A DNA stretch of 64,000 nt from Cavia porcellus (taxonomy: Eukaryota > Chordata > Mammalia > Rodentia > Caviidae). The stretch covers positions 17,180,001 through 17,244,000 of the forward strand of contig NW_026947492.1 of assembly GCF_034190915.1 (NCBI RefSeq), in the 5' to 3' direction. The position numbers and the translations under genes are program-made. The notes under the pieces are model-generated. The model was given only the letters and a program-made list of their open reading frames with translations. It searched no databases and had not been told where the DNA came from. Below are positions 12,490 through 24,629 of the stretch, in pieces; position 1 is the stretch's first letter, and each line of letters starts with the position of its first letter.

Positions 12490-14280
12490 TGAAAGACTAG
12501 TGATCTGCTTTAATACAGGCTTCGTCAGTTCAAGTGCTAATGAAACATGAGGTTCAGACACAGTTTCTGCAATGCCTTCAAAGGATACCAGGTGACAAAA
12601 ATGTCATCTTCTTATTTAAACATGCTTTTTTTACACAGGGAAACTGACTATAATAAAAGGAGCAGCAAGTGAAGTTAAAGCAAATCTTTCAAGTTCAACA
12701 ATTATACATAGTTCAAACATGTGGAGAAATGACAAATATATTGATATTGCAGCCATAGATGGGGAAGGAATGGTTTCTTCAAGCCTCTAATGAAGAATTT
12801 AGCAAAGCTATGTGTATAAAGCATACAAACCAACAAACCACCGCAGTTATCAAACACTGATTTGACAGGTTTTGTTTTTAAAAGAAAAAGACTACATCTT
12901 ATTACAGTTATCTTACAAATTATATAAATTGTCATGTCATGCATTAGCATATGAATTCTTCAATAGTCACTAACTCCAGATTCTAAAAAGGAAAATTATC
13001 CATCAAACTATTCTTAAAAATAATTTATTACAATTTAATTCTTCACCCAATGGACTTCACCAATTCTCACTGCTCTCTCAACTGAAATATCAGGTTTTCA
13101 TTCACTATATTACAAAAGGTAACAGCATATGAAAATCAACCCAAACAAGAGAGATTTAGTAGTTCCCAAGTCCTCCTGCCCACCTGTTTAATCTTCTTTA
13201 AAATCAAAAGGCCTAAACCTGTGTTGCTTCAAGAGAAATCTATAACTTTTATGTTTCCATGGCCTTCAGCAAAAAAGAAAAGATAAATTTAGGCTATATT
13301 TTCCAACTATTTGACTTTTTAAATTTCTTCTTCCAACTAGAATTTTAATTGACATTCACTATTTTATTTCTTAAGGTTATCATTTGTCTTTCTGATTTCC
13401 CGCAAATACGGCCATGTTCATTCCTCAGTGCAATATTAATGTACATCAGTTATGTGTCAAACAAGTGTCCAAACTGTTATGAATAACAGGGGATAATTAC
13501 AGCACTCTACAGGGCAGGAACAGGGCCATTCTAAAATATTTTGTAATTTTCACTGATCATTCTTCAAACGGAAGTCTGTTATTAACTAACAGTGTGTTTC
13601 TTTAACACCTGGTCTGTCCCTTCCATTCTATCCCAAGCTCCACTGTTCTCAGTTAAAAGACTGTGGAAACTAATTCTTCTCAAGAAAATTCTGCTGCCAA
13701 TTTTGGGCTAATCATCTCCAATCTATACCAGCCACACAAAAAATGCCATCAAGGTGTTCACCTGAGCAAAACTTTAACCCAAGAACTCTTAGAAAAAGTC
13801 CTGTATAATGCTTTATATTTTCTTCTATTTTTTTGTTTTCTTGACTTTTCTTTTTTTTCTCTGTTCCTTCCTTCCCTTTCTTACTTTCTACATTTCCTCT
13901 CTTCTTTCTCTTCATTTTCAATATGGATTCCTTCCTCAAAAATAGTGAATCACTCTGTACATGATGAAATAAAATAACACTATGCTGACATTGGTTTTTT
14001 GTCAGTTTGTAATGAAACATGAGTCTCAGATGTTGTCTCTATTCTACATTTTTGTCTTACACTGAGCAGGAATATGTATCTTTCAAGTTCTAGCAGTTTA
14101 CAAATCATCTTTCTACAAAGTCTGTCCTATATAAACTATATCACATCACTAAACACTGCATTATATGCTTTAGTCATCTTTATTTACAGTATCTTGTAAA
14201 ATACAACTAATTCTTATTACATTATCAATATATATTTATTGTATAGAAGAGCCAGTGAAACTATGAAAGATCAATAATTT
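12490..14280. other. Spacer, no gene recognised
   Basis: AT-rich, with a T/C-rich stretch at 13815-13925 that generates long motif-free frames on both strands (104 and 102 codons). These are compositional artefacts. No exon, SINE or L1 landmark is clear. Confidence 0.45.
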
Positions 14281-14292
14281 AAAATCCCATAG

Positions 14293-14437
14293 TGGGCCAA
14301 GGATTTAGGTCCATGACTCAAGTGCCTGGCTGGTAAGTGCAAGGCTTTCAGCTCAACCTCTGGAACAAAACAAAACAAAACAAACAAACAGAAAAAAAAA
14401 AAAAGAAAGAAAGAAAGAAAGAAAGACAGAAAAAAAG
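14293..14437 (+). mobile_element. ID SINE with 11-bp target duplication
   Basis: A diverged ID body (GGATTTAGGTCCATGACTCA, then GTGCCTGGCTGGTAAG) ends in a tail that has expanded into AAAC and then GAAA repeats. AAATCCCATAG flanks it at 14282-14292 and 14438-14448. Older than the copies at 11068 and 20987 by body divergence. Confidence 0.9.
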
Positions 14438-14767
14438 AAATCCCATAGCTACATAGGGAAGAAAAAAACCTAAAACAAAGTGTTAGCCTTTGGGTATCAG
14501 TTCTGCTTCTCTTTCTAGATTACACTGGCAACCTCATTCCCTTCGTCATTTTCATTTCATGTCACCATAATAGGAAAAATTGTAAAAGGTGTAAATGATA
14601 AGGAAAAAGAGAAAACATACTGAAAAAAAAAGTTTTAGCAAACAAGGCATTGCTCCCCAAACTTAAATAAAATAGGATGATAAAATTTTGAACATATATT
14701 TTATATTAACTCAGAATTTATCTGACAAAAACAGACAGAGACACACAGAAATGGTTTCTGATCAAAG

Positions 14768-15694
14768 CTATCTTCTGCCCAAAGATTTTCTCAGAGCAAC
14801 TTTCACATCTTTGTTCCTCAAGCTATAGATTACAGGGTTCATCATAGGAACCACATTGCTGTAAAACACGGAAGAAATCTTTCCCTGATTCATAGACCCA
14901 GCAGAGGATGGCTTCAGATACATAAATGTACATGATCCAAAAAACTGGGAAACTTCAATTATGTGGGAACCGCAAGTGCTGAAAACTTTTGACCTGCCCT
15001 CCATGGAGCGTATTTTACATATACTAGAGAGGATAAACACATAAGATAAAAAGATGGTGACACTGGGAACAATGATGTTAATACCCCCTACAGTAAATAT
15101 CAACAGTTCGTTGACATAGGTGCTGGTGCAGGAGAGCTCCAGCAAAGGGAGGATGTCACAAAAATAGTGGTTGATGGCATTTGCATCACAGAATGTCAGT
15201 CTCAGCAGGCATCCTGTGTGGACCATGGCACCAGAAAATGCCATCAGGTAGGAGCCAAGCATAAGGCTGCAAAACACTTTAGGGGACATGACCGTGTTAT
15301 ACAACAGGGGATCACAGATGGCAACATAGCGATCATAAGCCATTAAAGTCAGCACATAGATTTCAGAAATAATGAAAAAGCAATAAAAGTAGTACTGGGT
15401 CATACACCCCCTACAGGAGATAGCATTGTTCTGTGACAAGAAGTTCATTAACATTTTGGGGGTAAACACAGAACAATAATGAAAGTCAATAAAGGACAAG
15501 TTAAAGAGGAAAAAGTACATGGGAGTGTGAAGATGTGAATTCAACCCAATCAGAGTTATTAAGCCTAAATTTCCCAATGCAGTGACCACATACATTATTA
15601 GAAACAGGAAGAACAGTGGGAGCTGGAGGTCTGGTCGGTCTGTTAACCCCATCAGAATGAATTCAGTCACAAAAGAGCCATTTGCAGGAGCCAT
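14768..15694 (-). CDS. Olfactory receptor, class II, family 8-like, intact
   Basis: Single-exon odorant GPCR of 308 aa, within the normal 305-320 aa range. It would act in the ciliary membrane of olfactory neurons through Golf and adenylate cyclase. Visible features in order: an N-glycosylation sequon at N5; TM1 with GN at 41-42; LHTPMY at 55-60; Cys97, which pairs with the ECL2 cysteine near 179; [10 protein letters not shown] at 118-127; the ECL2 cysteines at 169, 179 and 189; SY at 217-218 in TM5; KVFSTC at 236-241 starting TM6; and PMMNPVIYSLRN at 283-294 in TM7. The start is the only sensible ATG. A branch/pyrimidine tract and TAG acceptor (15710-15712) lie about 15 bp before it, as expected for an OR coding exon preceded by noncoding exons. 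E247 within TM6 (HIIEVSQFF, usually HIIAVSLFF) is unusual. The ligand is unknown. Confidence 0.95.
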   Translation of the reverse strand: MAPANGSFVTEFILMGLTDRPDLQLPLFFLFLIMYVVTALGNLGLITLIGLNSHLHTPMYFFLFNLSFIDFHYCSVFTPKMLMNFLSQNNAISCRGCMTQYYFYCFFIISEIYVLTLMAYDRYVAICDPLLYNTVMSPKVFCSLMLGSYLMAFSGAMVHTGCLLRLTFCDANAINHYFCDILPLLELSCTSTYVNELLIFTVGGINIIVPSVTIFLSYVFILSSICKIRSMEGRSKVFSTCGSHIIEVSQFFGSCTFMYLKPSSAGSMNQGKISSVFYSNVVPMMNPVIYSLRNKDVKVALRKSLGRR

Positions 15695-15986
15695 TCTTTT
15701 CTGTAGAATCTATGGACACAGGAAAGCAGAATTACACTTACCACACAGAAGTGCTCTTACAATCCCTTCTCTCACAAATGTGAGGCACAAGCCAGAAATG
15801 TCAGGACATAACAAGGCTAAAGCCATAAAGCTTCACCCTAATGTTATCTGGTTCTGAGTGACATTGTCATCGCCTCATTGAAGTCTTAAAATCTAAATAT
15901 GGTAAAAACAAAAACAATATAAACCTGTATCTTCAAGTTAGCCAATAGAGCCAGGTCAGTGCTGCCATATGAAAACAAAGCTGCTA

Positions 15987-16046
15987 TTTAAAAAAAAAAA
16001 AAGAAAAAAGAAAAGAAAAGAAAAGAAAAGAAAGAAAAAGAAAAAC
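15987..16046 (+). repeat. A-rich AAAAG microsatellite
   Basis: Poly(A) grading into AAAAG/AAAG units. It may be an expanded retrotransposon tail, but no SINE body is recognisable immediately upstream. Confidence 0.85.
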
Positions 16047-16721
16047 ACAGGGGTGGACAGCATCATCTCACTTTCTCCTTTTTTGGATTTTTCCTCCACT
16101 AGTAAAATTGGAGGCCGAAGTCTTTCATCTTGGCATTAATTTTTAATGTAGATTACTCTCTGGTGTTTTGGAACCATCAAAACTGTTTTAATCTAAACAT
16201 AGCAACCAGACTATATGAACAAATGGTTCAGTGATTGTCCTATAGCACAAGGAATCTCATGTCCAGAAGAGAGATCTGTCTACGCAGAATGTAGTAATGA
16301 TTAAAACACTGTGCCCACTGTGCCCAATATTGCTGCAAACAATATCTATTTCTCTTTCAAATGTGTTCTACTAGTTTTACTTAAGTTTTAAAATAGAATA
16401 AGTGACATATTTATATCAGATTCCTGGACTTTACCTCAAAATGTGAAACCTATGGTAACTAAAATAGCAGGAGACAGAGAAATAATGTAAGATCTCACAT
16501 GTATATGTAAATCTAAAATAGTACATTCACATAATCAGACAGTAGGATGTTGATTATTATTACCTAGTGAGAAATTTAGGCTATTTTGGCCAAAGTTACT
16601 ACATTCAACTACATAACACAATTCAGATTTGGAAAGCTAATACAAAACATAATAGTTAAAAGTATTTGTTCACATACACATTATTTGATAACAAAAAAGA
16701 TTTTCAAAAATTTCCACTCTT

Positions 16722-16773
16722 GGAACTAGGGATTTAGCTCAGTTGATCTCCAGGACCAAAAAACAATTTTTTA
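16722..16773 (+). mobile_element. ID SINE with internal deletion
   Basis: Only about 50 bp long. It has the ID 5' end and A box (GGGATTTAGCTCAGTTG) joined directly to the end of the B-box region (ATCTCCAGGACC) and an A-rich tail. The middle of the element is missing. A 16-bp target duplication with one mismatch, starting AAAAATTTC, lies at 16706-16721 and 16774-16789. Confidence 0.85.
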
Positions 16774-16799
16774 AAAAATTTCTACTCTTTAGACATATG

Positions 16800-17800
16800 T
16801 GAGAATAACACATGTAAAATGGTAACAATGTAAAGACCAGGATATTAACTACTTTCACTTTTCAAATTATTTTACAATCCATATGCCACCATAATAATTG
16901 AAATATCTCATATATACAATTTTGCATGTTATCAATATCTCAGTAAAGGTGTTAAATAAGTTGGAAGACATTAATATGAATGGATTTCCAAACTTACCCT
17001 TTTTAGGAGAGGAAACCTTGGTCATCGCTTATTGTATTTTATTCAAAAGTCCCAAAGGACAATATAGGACTTTTGTCACTGATTCTATTAAGAAACAGCA
17101 CAACCTTAATTTCTCATATTTTCTTCTGAAGTAACAGTCATAATTTATAAGGATAATGTTATATCCTCTGAAGCATCAGATTTGGAGAAAACTAAATATC
17201 CCTTCTTCCTACAATTGTCACTAGAGGAAACATCAGAAAGTTATAAAGACATAATCTTGTGTATGAAAAAGAAAGTAGCTTCTTCAGTCTCTTCCTAGGA
17301 TACCGATTCTACATATATAAAGTAAATGAGGGGATTGTGTTTACTTCTTACCTACAACCTGTATTAATTCCCTAGACAGTCAATATTTCACTCAGGCTTT
17401 CCTTTCTCTACAGGGACTGTGCATCTCCCACTTTGGAGACAAAATTAAACTCTCATCTCCCCATCGCCATCATCTTAAAAGGAAATTCATCATTTTAGTT
17501 CACTTTTGCTTGTTCTCGTGTCCTTATTAGTGATCTCCCATGGAGTGTACATATAGGCTTGCTTATTGTTTATGTAAAGTTGTGAAGGGCTGCAGTAGTT
17601 CACATTAGGTTTTGTTTCTCCAGAGGTACGTCCAAAATGACTTAATGTGTTGCATCCATACTAAAGTTGTGACCTTTATACACTTAATGGAAATGGCTGG
17701 CAAGTGTCCTGCTGAGATCATAAGTGGAACACTTCAGTGGTGTAGTTAGAAATTTGTAAGTTCCTCATAGCCAATCTGGAAATATAGAAACAGAAGTTCT
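16800..17800. other. Spacer, no gene recognised
   Basis: AT-rich sequence upstream of the intact OR at 14768-15694. It has no recognisable exon or repeat. Confidence 0.4.
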
Positions 17801-17809
17801 GTGTTGGAA

Positions 17810-17990
17810 TCCTGAATCACATTTTCAAATTACAATATCTTGGATGAGTAGCAACATGTCTGTGCCACAGCTTCCCATTTATACGATAGGGATGTAAAAA
17901 GTAACACGTATCTCATGCAATTGTTGGGACTGTTACATAAGAAGATAAAGAAATAATCAAAATAAATGTGTATATATGTAAAATAATGAG
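17810..17990 (+). mobile_element. MIR SINE, sense
   Basis: Ancient tRNA-derived SINE. The MIR core order is visible: GAATCCTGAATCAC, a ...GTGCCACAGCTTCCCATTTAT segment (MIR: cctcagtttcctcatctgt), GATAGGGATG, then a TGTTGGGACTGTTA block. Divergence fits its pre-placental age. Confidence 0.65.
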
Positions 17991-17999
17991 ATATCAATT

Positions 18000-19935
18000 T
18001 CAGTACAGATGCCCTTCATGTATCACAAATTTAAAACATCCTAAAATTAAAATACATTACATACTGTTCTGCTATGGAACAACATAGTTTGGGTGGGTTC
18101 ATCTTAACTGTTATCTGATTGCTTATATTAGCTTAAAGCATCACGGTAGTATCACACCAAAGAAAATGTCCAAATTTGAGAATCAAAATGTAGTTCCTAA
18201 GAACGAGCCAAAAAACTCACTACCCAAGAACAGGTGGAAATTCAGGAATCACAGTGCAGCACCTACACACTTTGCTGCGTTCAAGCTGAACCACTGACTT
18301 GGAGACCATCTGCAATTGTGTTCTCATCCTCTCAGGCTCACTTTCTGTCAAATTATTTCAAATTTTAATTACTGTGTCTAACTCTAAACTATATAGTTTA
18401 GATCTTGCAACTTTTTATGGAAGTAATATATGGATTCATGAATGCAGAGTAGTATCATTTATGATTCAATGAAACAAAATTTTGATAAATGTTTTCCTTT
18501 TTCCATTCACTCTTCTGTCATTTTGAGAATCATGTGAGTTCCCTAGTGCTGAGAACCAAGAGAAATAATTTTTTAAGTTAATTCAAAGGGAGAAAGAACA
18601 TACAAATTTGAAGACACCAAGAAGTTTGTGATCTTCCCCACACAGTGAGAAAAGAAGACATGGTTTTCCTTGTTACAATTCCTTCATGTTTAGAGGTGAT
18701 ATGGAAAGAAGAAAATAAATGTTAGCTGTCGTGCAAAGGAAGAAACAAGACAACTTTCTCAGTAAATGAGATGAGGGTCACTCACATAAAACTAAAGATA
18801 CACTGAAGAACTGATTCCACTGCAGTTATGAATAAATTTAGAATGCCACAGAAAAACAGGTCTGCCTCAGTCCATTTCTTGTTGGAAAAACCGAATCTTA
18901 TAGGTGAGGTGACTTTTTCTGTGGGGGAGAAGAATGAATTTTAAGAAATAGTTTCTCTGTTCTGGAGCTTTAGGTATCCAAAAGCACAAAACACCAGCAC
19001 CTGGCCAGGCCTTCCTGAATCATAATAGAGTGCTTATTTGGCATCTCATGGCAGAAAACACAAAAGAGTCTAAGAGCTAAAGAAAAGATAGCAAAAAGAC
19101 AAGAATGAAGCAAGAAAGGGAAAAACATGTCACCTCACAAGGACCCCACTCCCGCATTAACTGCTTGTATCAGTTCTTATAGGTACTAACTCTTCATGCC
19201 TTTCAAATTTCCCCATTGTTTGGGGAAGACAGAAAATGATAGGAAACTCAACATTATTTCTTTATGTTAACAATGAACAATGGAAAAGTTGAAGTTCTAT
19301 AAAGCAGTACCTTTCAGAATAATACCAAAAACAATGAAATTTTAGATATGTTGGAGCCGTTGATGATGAATATCTGTGCAGAACTGTGCATGGCCCTGGC
19401 AGGGCTGAACTGAGATCAAGGAGACATCTCAGGGGGCAAGATAGGCCACAGCTGAGGACACCGGGAGACTTTCTCCTAGGATAGTTCTCCTTAATCAGCA
19501 TCGTCTGTTGCTTGGAGGGATCCTGAACCCCTCCCAAAGTCCTGCTCAGGTTTCCTATGTTTTTCACTCTGACCCCTTCCTTGTTTGAATACTAAACAAG
19601 ACATTGTCTCAGCCACCAGAGTTATGAACTCTGCAGAGGGTTTTGGTCTTCCTGGAAACCCCAATGCCCATACCACTTGTCTCATTTTTTGGGCCTCTCC
19701 GTGCACTTGTGTGGGAAATTGGGGATCCAGGTACAGATGCTGTTGTAGGTACAAATCTAATAATAAGTTATATGCAAGATATGCATGCCATGAAACAAGA
19801 CACTATTTAACAGTGTTATATTAAACAGTTATATTAAACACTGTATATTAAACAGTGTTAATCTTCCATCATTGTGTCTTGAGATTCTCTATCATCATTT
19901 TTATTCTTTTTTTATTTTTAAAATAAAAATAATCT
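18000..19935. other. Spacer, no gene recognised
   Basis: Mostly AT-rich. A less AT-rich part at about 19330-19760 gives overlapping frames of 79-101 codons on both strands with no motif. I could not identify it. A small TTAAACAGT-type iteration lies at 19808-19860. Confidence 0.4.
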
Positions 19936-19952
19936 TTATAAAAAGAAAGATT

Positions 19953-20238
19953 GAAAGTGCTCTAAAGGATGTAACTGCATGTAGATTTAAGTGTATAAGA
20001 TAGATAACCATATTACTGAATATTTCTTGGATCATTGAACAGAACTTTTTGCAGTCTCACTTTTTGAATGTCCACTTAGTATGATTTTATTTTGTAACTT
20101 GAAAAACTATTTCTAAGATGACAATATGTAATCTATTAAACAGTGATTTCCTATTGTTTATTTTTTTGAAACTCTATATCACTTGTATCTTTTTCTGTTT
20201 TTTTATTTCTCTCCTTAAATAAAATTTTAAAAAAAGAG
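19953..20238 (+). mobile_element. 5'-truncated L1 3' end with target duplication
   Basis: Only the last ~285 bp of an L1 3' UTR, closely matching 1420-1705. Shared blocks run from GTGCTCTAAA through TTTGCAGTCTCAC and GACAATATGTAATC to CTCCTTAAATAAAA, followed by a short A tail. AGAAAGATT flanks it at 19944-19952 and 20239-20247, a plausible target duplication. Confidence 0.9.
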
Positions 20239-20249
20239 AGAAAGATTTA

Positions 20250-20970
20250 TTCACAGAGGAGGGATTCCAAAACTGCGTCAAGAAACTTCCAAGAATGATG
20301 GCACAGTTGTGTTTGTAGTAAGGGAAGTATTTTCAGGGAGATTAATGGCCATCCATTCTTTACTGGAGTACATTTTCTGATTTAAACCTTATTTTTTTTT
20401 AACCACAACACTTAGAGACTAAAACAAAACACCTCATTTTCAGAGATTAAAAGATTCAATCTTGTCAAGGTGTTTATCATATTTTTCTTTTCTTCAACCT
20501 CATGCTTACCAGGCAGGTGGTATGGTGCTGGGCTGTATCCAGACCCGTTATCTTTAAGTTGATCCATGCAAATACATTACATTCCAAGCAGAGCATTTTA
20601 TAGGAGAAAAATGACTCTCAAATTTATATCAATAGTCAAAGCATCAGTGATATTCAGAGTAATTGTCCAAAATAATAGAATCAGTAACAACAGTGCTTTA
20701 AAATTTAGTATAATGATATAATTCTCAGGAGTATGTAAGGTTGGTTAAAGCACAGAGAGGTCAATGGAACAGTGTGTAGAATTCAGGAACAGCATACGTT
20801 CTTGGATTTTGACAAAGCTACAAGTCATTTATGCTACAGTTCTCAACAAAAAGAAAATCAAACTGATTCAGCAGTGCAAAAACTTGAATTAAAATACTAT
20901 ATTTTTATGTAGTTCTCCATAATCATGAAAAATTTTACATTTTAAGCATACATTAGAAATAAATTAGAAT
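20250..20970. other. Spacer, no gene recognised
   Basis: AT-rich. A weak antisense ID-like stretch around 20500-20545 (TACCAGGCAGGTGGTATGG then TGCTGGGCTG) is the only possible feature. It is too degraded to call. Confidence 0.35.
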
Positions 20971-20986
20971 TTAAAATAGGTGAAAA

Positions 20987-21099
20987 AGGGGCTGGGGATT
21001 TAGCTCGGTGGCATAAGTGCCTGCCTTGCGAGCAGGCAGTTGTGAGTTCGATCCCTGGTACCAATAAAAAAGGAAAAAAACCAAAAAATAAAAAAAAAA
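20987..21099 (+). mobile_element. Young ID SINE with 15-bp perfect target duplication
   Basis: Full-length copy: GGGGCTGGGGATTTAGCTCG (A box), GCATAAGTGCCTGCC, TTGCGAGCAGGCAG, then GTGAGTTCGATCCC (B box) and an A-rich tail. A 15-bp repeat, TAAAATAGGTGAAAA, flanks it perfectly at 20972-20986 and 21100-21114. It carries an intact RNA polymerase III A/B box pair and is a good reference for the lineage's active ID subfamily. Confidence 0.97.
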
Positions 21100-21269
21100 T
21101 AAAATAGGTGAAAAGTAAAAATAATATGCATATATACTTTAATGACTCTGGAACTCAAAAAATGGTCAACATGTAAACATCAAATAATGAGGTGTACTGT
21201 AGGGCTTGGGCACCAAATTTGATCGTAATTACAGTGTGGATAGTTAATAGGAAAAGAGAAGGAAGAGAG

Positions 21270-22150
21270 ACCATACTGGAAAATGCTAAAGAGGCCCAAA
21301 ATACTTTCTAAAATTCAGGTGCGGGTGAAGATGTCAAGAGAGCATGAAGTAAACCATGGATGTAAAAAGTCATTAGAGTTTCTGTGGAAGTCCCTGAAAG
21401 TGACAAAGTGGACCTGGCAACTATGCAGAAGAATGCTTGCAACCCAGGTTCCGGTGTCTATCAAGACACTGAGGAACTCAGGTGTCTGCATGGATGCCTG
21501 ATTGGGAGGAGGAGGACCTCTCTGGAAGGGATCTCCTGGCTCACCAGAGTGGAGTGAAAGATGAAATCTCTAGAAAGCAAGCATGGTGTCCTCCAGTTGA
21601 CTGTGTTAAGGATGGCAACACTATTCTTTCTGAAAATCATGGCTTAGGTCCCTTGAACAAGGAGAAAGCATGAGAAAAGCTTTCCAAATGCCCACAAGGG
21701 AACACATGGCAGCACAGAATGTAGCTGAGTGTGGATGACATCAGCCTCTGGTGACTGTTCTGCAGTCTGTCAGGTGTACCTGCCATTGCTGCTGATGTGC
21801 CTGAAATGCCGTCCCAGCATCTGAAGATGAGTAAGGTTAGGGTGGCTCTCCCAGCTCCAGGTTGACCAATAGTGTGCTCACAATTAGCTTCATGGGGATT
21901 TTGTGGCTCCACAGTACATATGATCTTTTGTTAAAGACTTTTCATGATGATCATGTAGCTTCGCAGACTGGAAGGTGAACTTGTGGAAGACTCCAGAAGT
22001 TTCTGGTTTCTTTTTGGGGCATCTTGAAGTGAGTGATAAGGTTCAGTTCCTTTTGTTTGATATTCCTGAGGCATGTTCAAACCTGAAGAAAAATTCTTCC
22101 TACTGGAGACACTTTGAACAATTATCTATGGATTTTTAATTTACTCAGAG
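21270..22150. other. Less AT-rich block, not recognised
   Basis: Nearly 900 bp with noticeably higher G+C than its neighbours and overlapping frames of 60-90 codons on both strands, none with a recognisable domain. It could be the remains of an LTR element, a processed pseudogene or unique DNA. I see no poly(A) tail, target duplication or TG...CA ends that would decide it. Confidence 0.35.
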
Positions 22151-22514
22151 ACAATGATTTCAGACAAGAGGAATGGAATAAAAACCAATTTAGTAATTGA
22201 AGGGTGGGATTGAAGGATAGAATGAAAATTAGACCAGTTGGATTAGGATGATGGAAATATTTTTGAGATTAGTATTTCTTTACTTCTCTCCCTTTAGCCA
22301 TGTATTTTCTTTTCTACATATATATGCACATTGGAGTGTATTTCCCTCTTCTGACAATCTGAATGGAAGTTACTAAGTAAGACCAAAGATGGCCTCATTT
22401 AAAGCTGGATTCATAGTTCTAATATCATTTGTGGTCATTCAGTTATCAGTGTTTATTATTGATTGTTGTACTGTAAATTCAGGGCGTTTGCACTGAGTTA
22501 CAACCCTAGCAGTT

Positions 22515-22640
22515 TTACAGTTCTTTTGTTTGTTTTCAACAGGGTCACTAACTCTCTAGCTTGCTCAAGTTGAGCTTGAATTTGCAATCCTCCTGCCTAT
22601 GTTCCCAGAGTGCGGGTGACAGGTGTGTGGCCTATCAGCT
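22515..22640 (-). mobile_element. B1-like (7SL-derived) SINE, antisense
   Basis: Antisense 7SL signature: ACAGGGTCACTAACTC, TTGAATTTGCAATCCTCCTG, CCTATGTTCCCAGAGTGCGG, then ACAGGTGTGTGGCC. This is the order of the reversed B1 consensus. Old and tail-less. Confidence 0.75.
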
Positions 22641-22759
22641 CGTGCAAAGACTTCTTTAAAAGATTACTAGGGAACAAGAGATGAAGGCTATTAGGAAAGG
22701 AAGGGAAAAGGTTCTAAAAAGAAATTAAATGCTGGAAATAGGGCTTTTTCAAATGGGAA

Positions 22760-22895
22760 GCTAAAACAGTATGGTGGTGTGGTCCTATAGTTGTGGCCTC
22801 TGGAGGTAGGAGGATTACAAGCAAGTTTGAAGCTAACCTGTGCTCCAGAATGAGTTAAGCCCAACCTGAGCTGCATGAAACGCTGTCTCAAGAAA
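22760..22895 (+). mobile_element. B1-like (7SL-derived) SINE, sense
   Basis: Sense 7SL order: GTATGGTGGTGTGGTCCTAT, GGAGGTAGGAGGATTACAAG, a GAAGCTAACCTGTGCTCC segment, then AAACGCTGTCTCAAGAAAG. Only a monomer is present. It faces the antisense copy at 22515 across about 120 bp, giving a short imperfect inverted pair. Confidence 0.85.
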
Positions 22896-22899
22896 GAAA

Positions 22900-23745
22900 A
22901 ATCTAAACATTGAAGCTAATAAGAACTTGACAGACAGTTGATGAATGGGAGTAATAGGGGGCAAACAATATTTAAAATATGTTCTGTAGAGGGACAGATT
23001 TCCCATGATAAATATAATCATTATATAGTGCATACATACTAATATGAAATACTTGATAAAAAAATGAACAAAATATTAACTTGTGAAGTCTGTGCCACCT
23101 TCTTTCCAGTGAGTTAAAGAATAAGATGTTCTTTAAATTTTGAATGGACAGAAACAAAAGAGCAAATCTGAGGGAAAATATGTTATTGTTAAAAATACTT
23201 TTAAAATTCCTGCAGCTTCCTGATGAGCTTCTTTGCCCAGGATTGAGGACATTTTACATCAATAAGCCTCACTCATTACTTGGAAGAGTCGATCCATTCT
23301 AGTCAAATTGCAATACTGAGTCTTTCATAGAGACTTTTCTTGAGATTATTTCGCACTTTGCTTTTAACTCTCAGGCAAAAGAAATAAAAAATCATGGAAT
23401 ATTAAGACAGTATTGCAAAGAATTCATATAACTGAAATATATAATAAACAGAAATTTTCATGGGGATACATTGGCTGCATTTAAATACATATCCAATGTA
23501 TACAACACATGTACATATATAGATATGCATATTTGAGTATGTTTTCTCTAAATCACATATGTAAAATACAAACATATATACATGTATGATAGGATAATTC
23601 ATGAAAAAGTCTATTAGGGAAGCATTACTGGAAAAACTGAATGCTAAAAGGGCACCTTCAAAAATGATATAGATTGTTTATCTTACAGTTTAAGATAAAC
23701 ATAGAAGAAAAGTAAAGGTATATACGTGTGCCATTCTGTCAGGTA
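22900..23745. other. AT-rich spacer, no gene recognised
   Basis: Low-complexity AT-rich DNA, including a TATA/CATA-rich stretch at 23490-23590. No motif or repeat landmark. Confidence 0.4.
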
Positions 23746-23749
23746 AGTA

Positions 23750-24620
23750 TTGCTGAGCCATTAAACCTGTGGACAGAGGACTAATATCCAAAATACACAA
23801 AGAACCCAAAAATCTATAACGAAAAGAAAAAAAAATAATCCAACAATAAATGAGCAAATAAGTTGAGCACACACTTCTCAAAGAAATACTAATGGCCAAT
23901 AAATATGTGAAAAACTGATCCATATTTTTAACCATTAGGAAAAGATAAATCAAAACTACAGGGAGATTCCATGTTACCCAGCCAGGACAGTTCTTATCAA
24001 GAAAGAAAGCATAACAAATACTTGTAGAAACATAGAGAAAAAAGAAACATTATAGACTCTTGATGGGAATGGAAATTACCATAGCCAACTATGGGTATAG
24101 TTGGTTAACAAGTATAGAAGGTTAAAATAGTTTATAATTAGAGCTACCAGAAGCAATTGCAGCACTCCTGGGTAAACCCCTACCCAAAGGGTTCCAAGTC
24201 GACATTGCTATGTAGATACCTGCATACTCGTGTTAATCTCAGCACTGTTCACGTTGGCCAAGTTACAGAAACTGCATAGGGGCCGGCCCACCAGTGAATA
24301 AAAGTAAAGCAAATGTGGTTCCTAAACACAGTGCACGCAGTATTACTACACCATAAAAAGAACAAAAGAATGTCATTTACAGGAAATTGACAAGAACTTG
24401 AAATCCTCATGTTAAGAAAAATCAGCCAGACTCAGCAAGACAAGTATTACATGTTTCATTTGATCTTCAGAATCAAAGCAGGGGAATGATAACATGAACA
24501 GAGAAGGGAAACTGTTAGGGAAATAAAGAGATGTGGTGAAGGAGAACTGGTAATAAGCAGGGTAGGTGCAGTTTAAACACACCATATCCATTAAATGATA
24601 GCCAATACTTTTGTGACTAT
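23750..24620 (+). mobile_element. Old L1, ORF2 end and 3' UTR, sense
   Basis: Follows the L1 order: GGACTAATATCCAAAATACA at 23780, a CTCAAAGAAATACTAATGGCC segment, and AAATCAAAACTACAGGGAGA at 23950. Then come CAGCACTGTTCACGTTGGCC at 24240 and a purine-rich 3' UTR near 24500-24560. Frame is destroyed. Confidence 0.8.
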
Positions 24621-24629
24621 TAAAACAAA

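Noticed and set aside
13815..13925. Coding potential in the T/C-rich stretch
   Set aside because: Long frames on both strands result from skewed composition, and their peptides are low-complexity.
18250..18420. Second MIR-like element near 18.3 kb
   Set aside because: A few short blocks resemble MIR, but the order and spacing could not be followed convincingly.
20987..21099. Functional tRNA-Ala gene
   Set aside because: It has A and B boxes but lacks a proper acceptor stem and ends in an A-rich tail with target duplications; it is an ID SINE.
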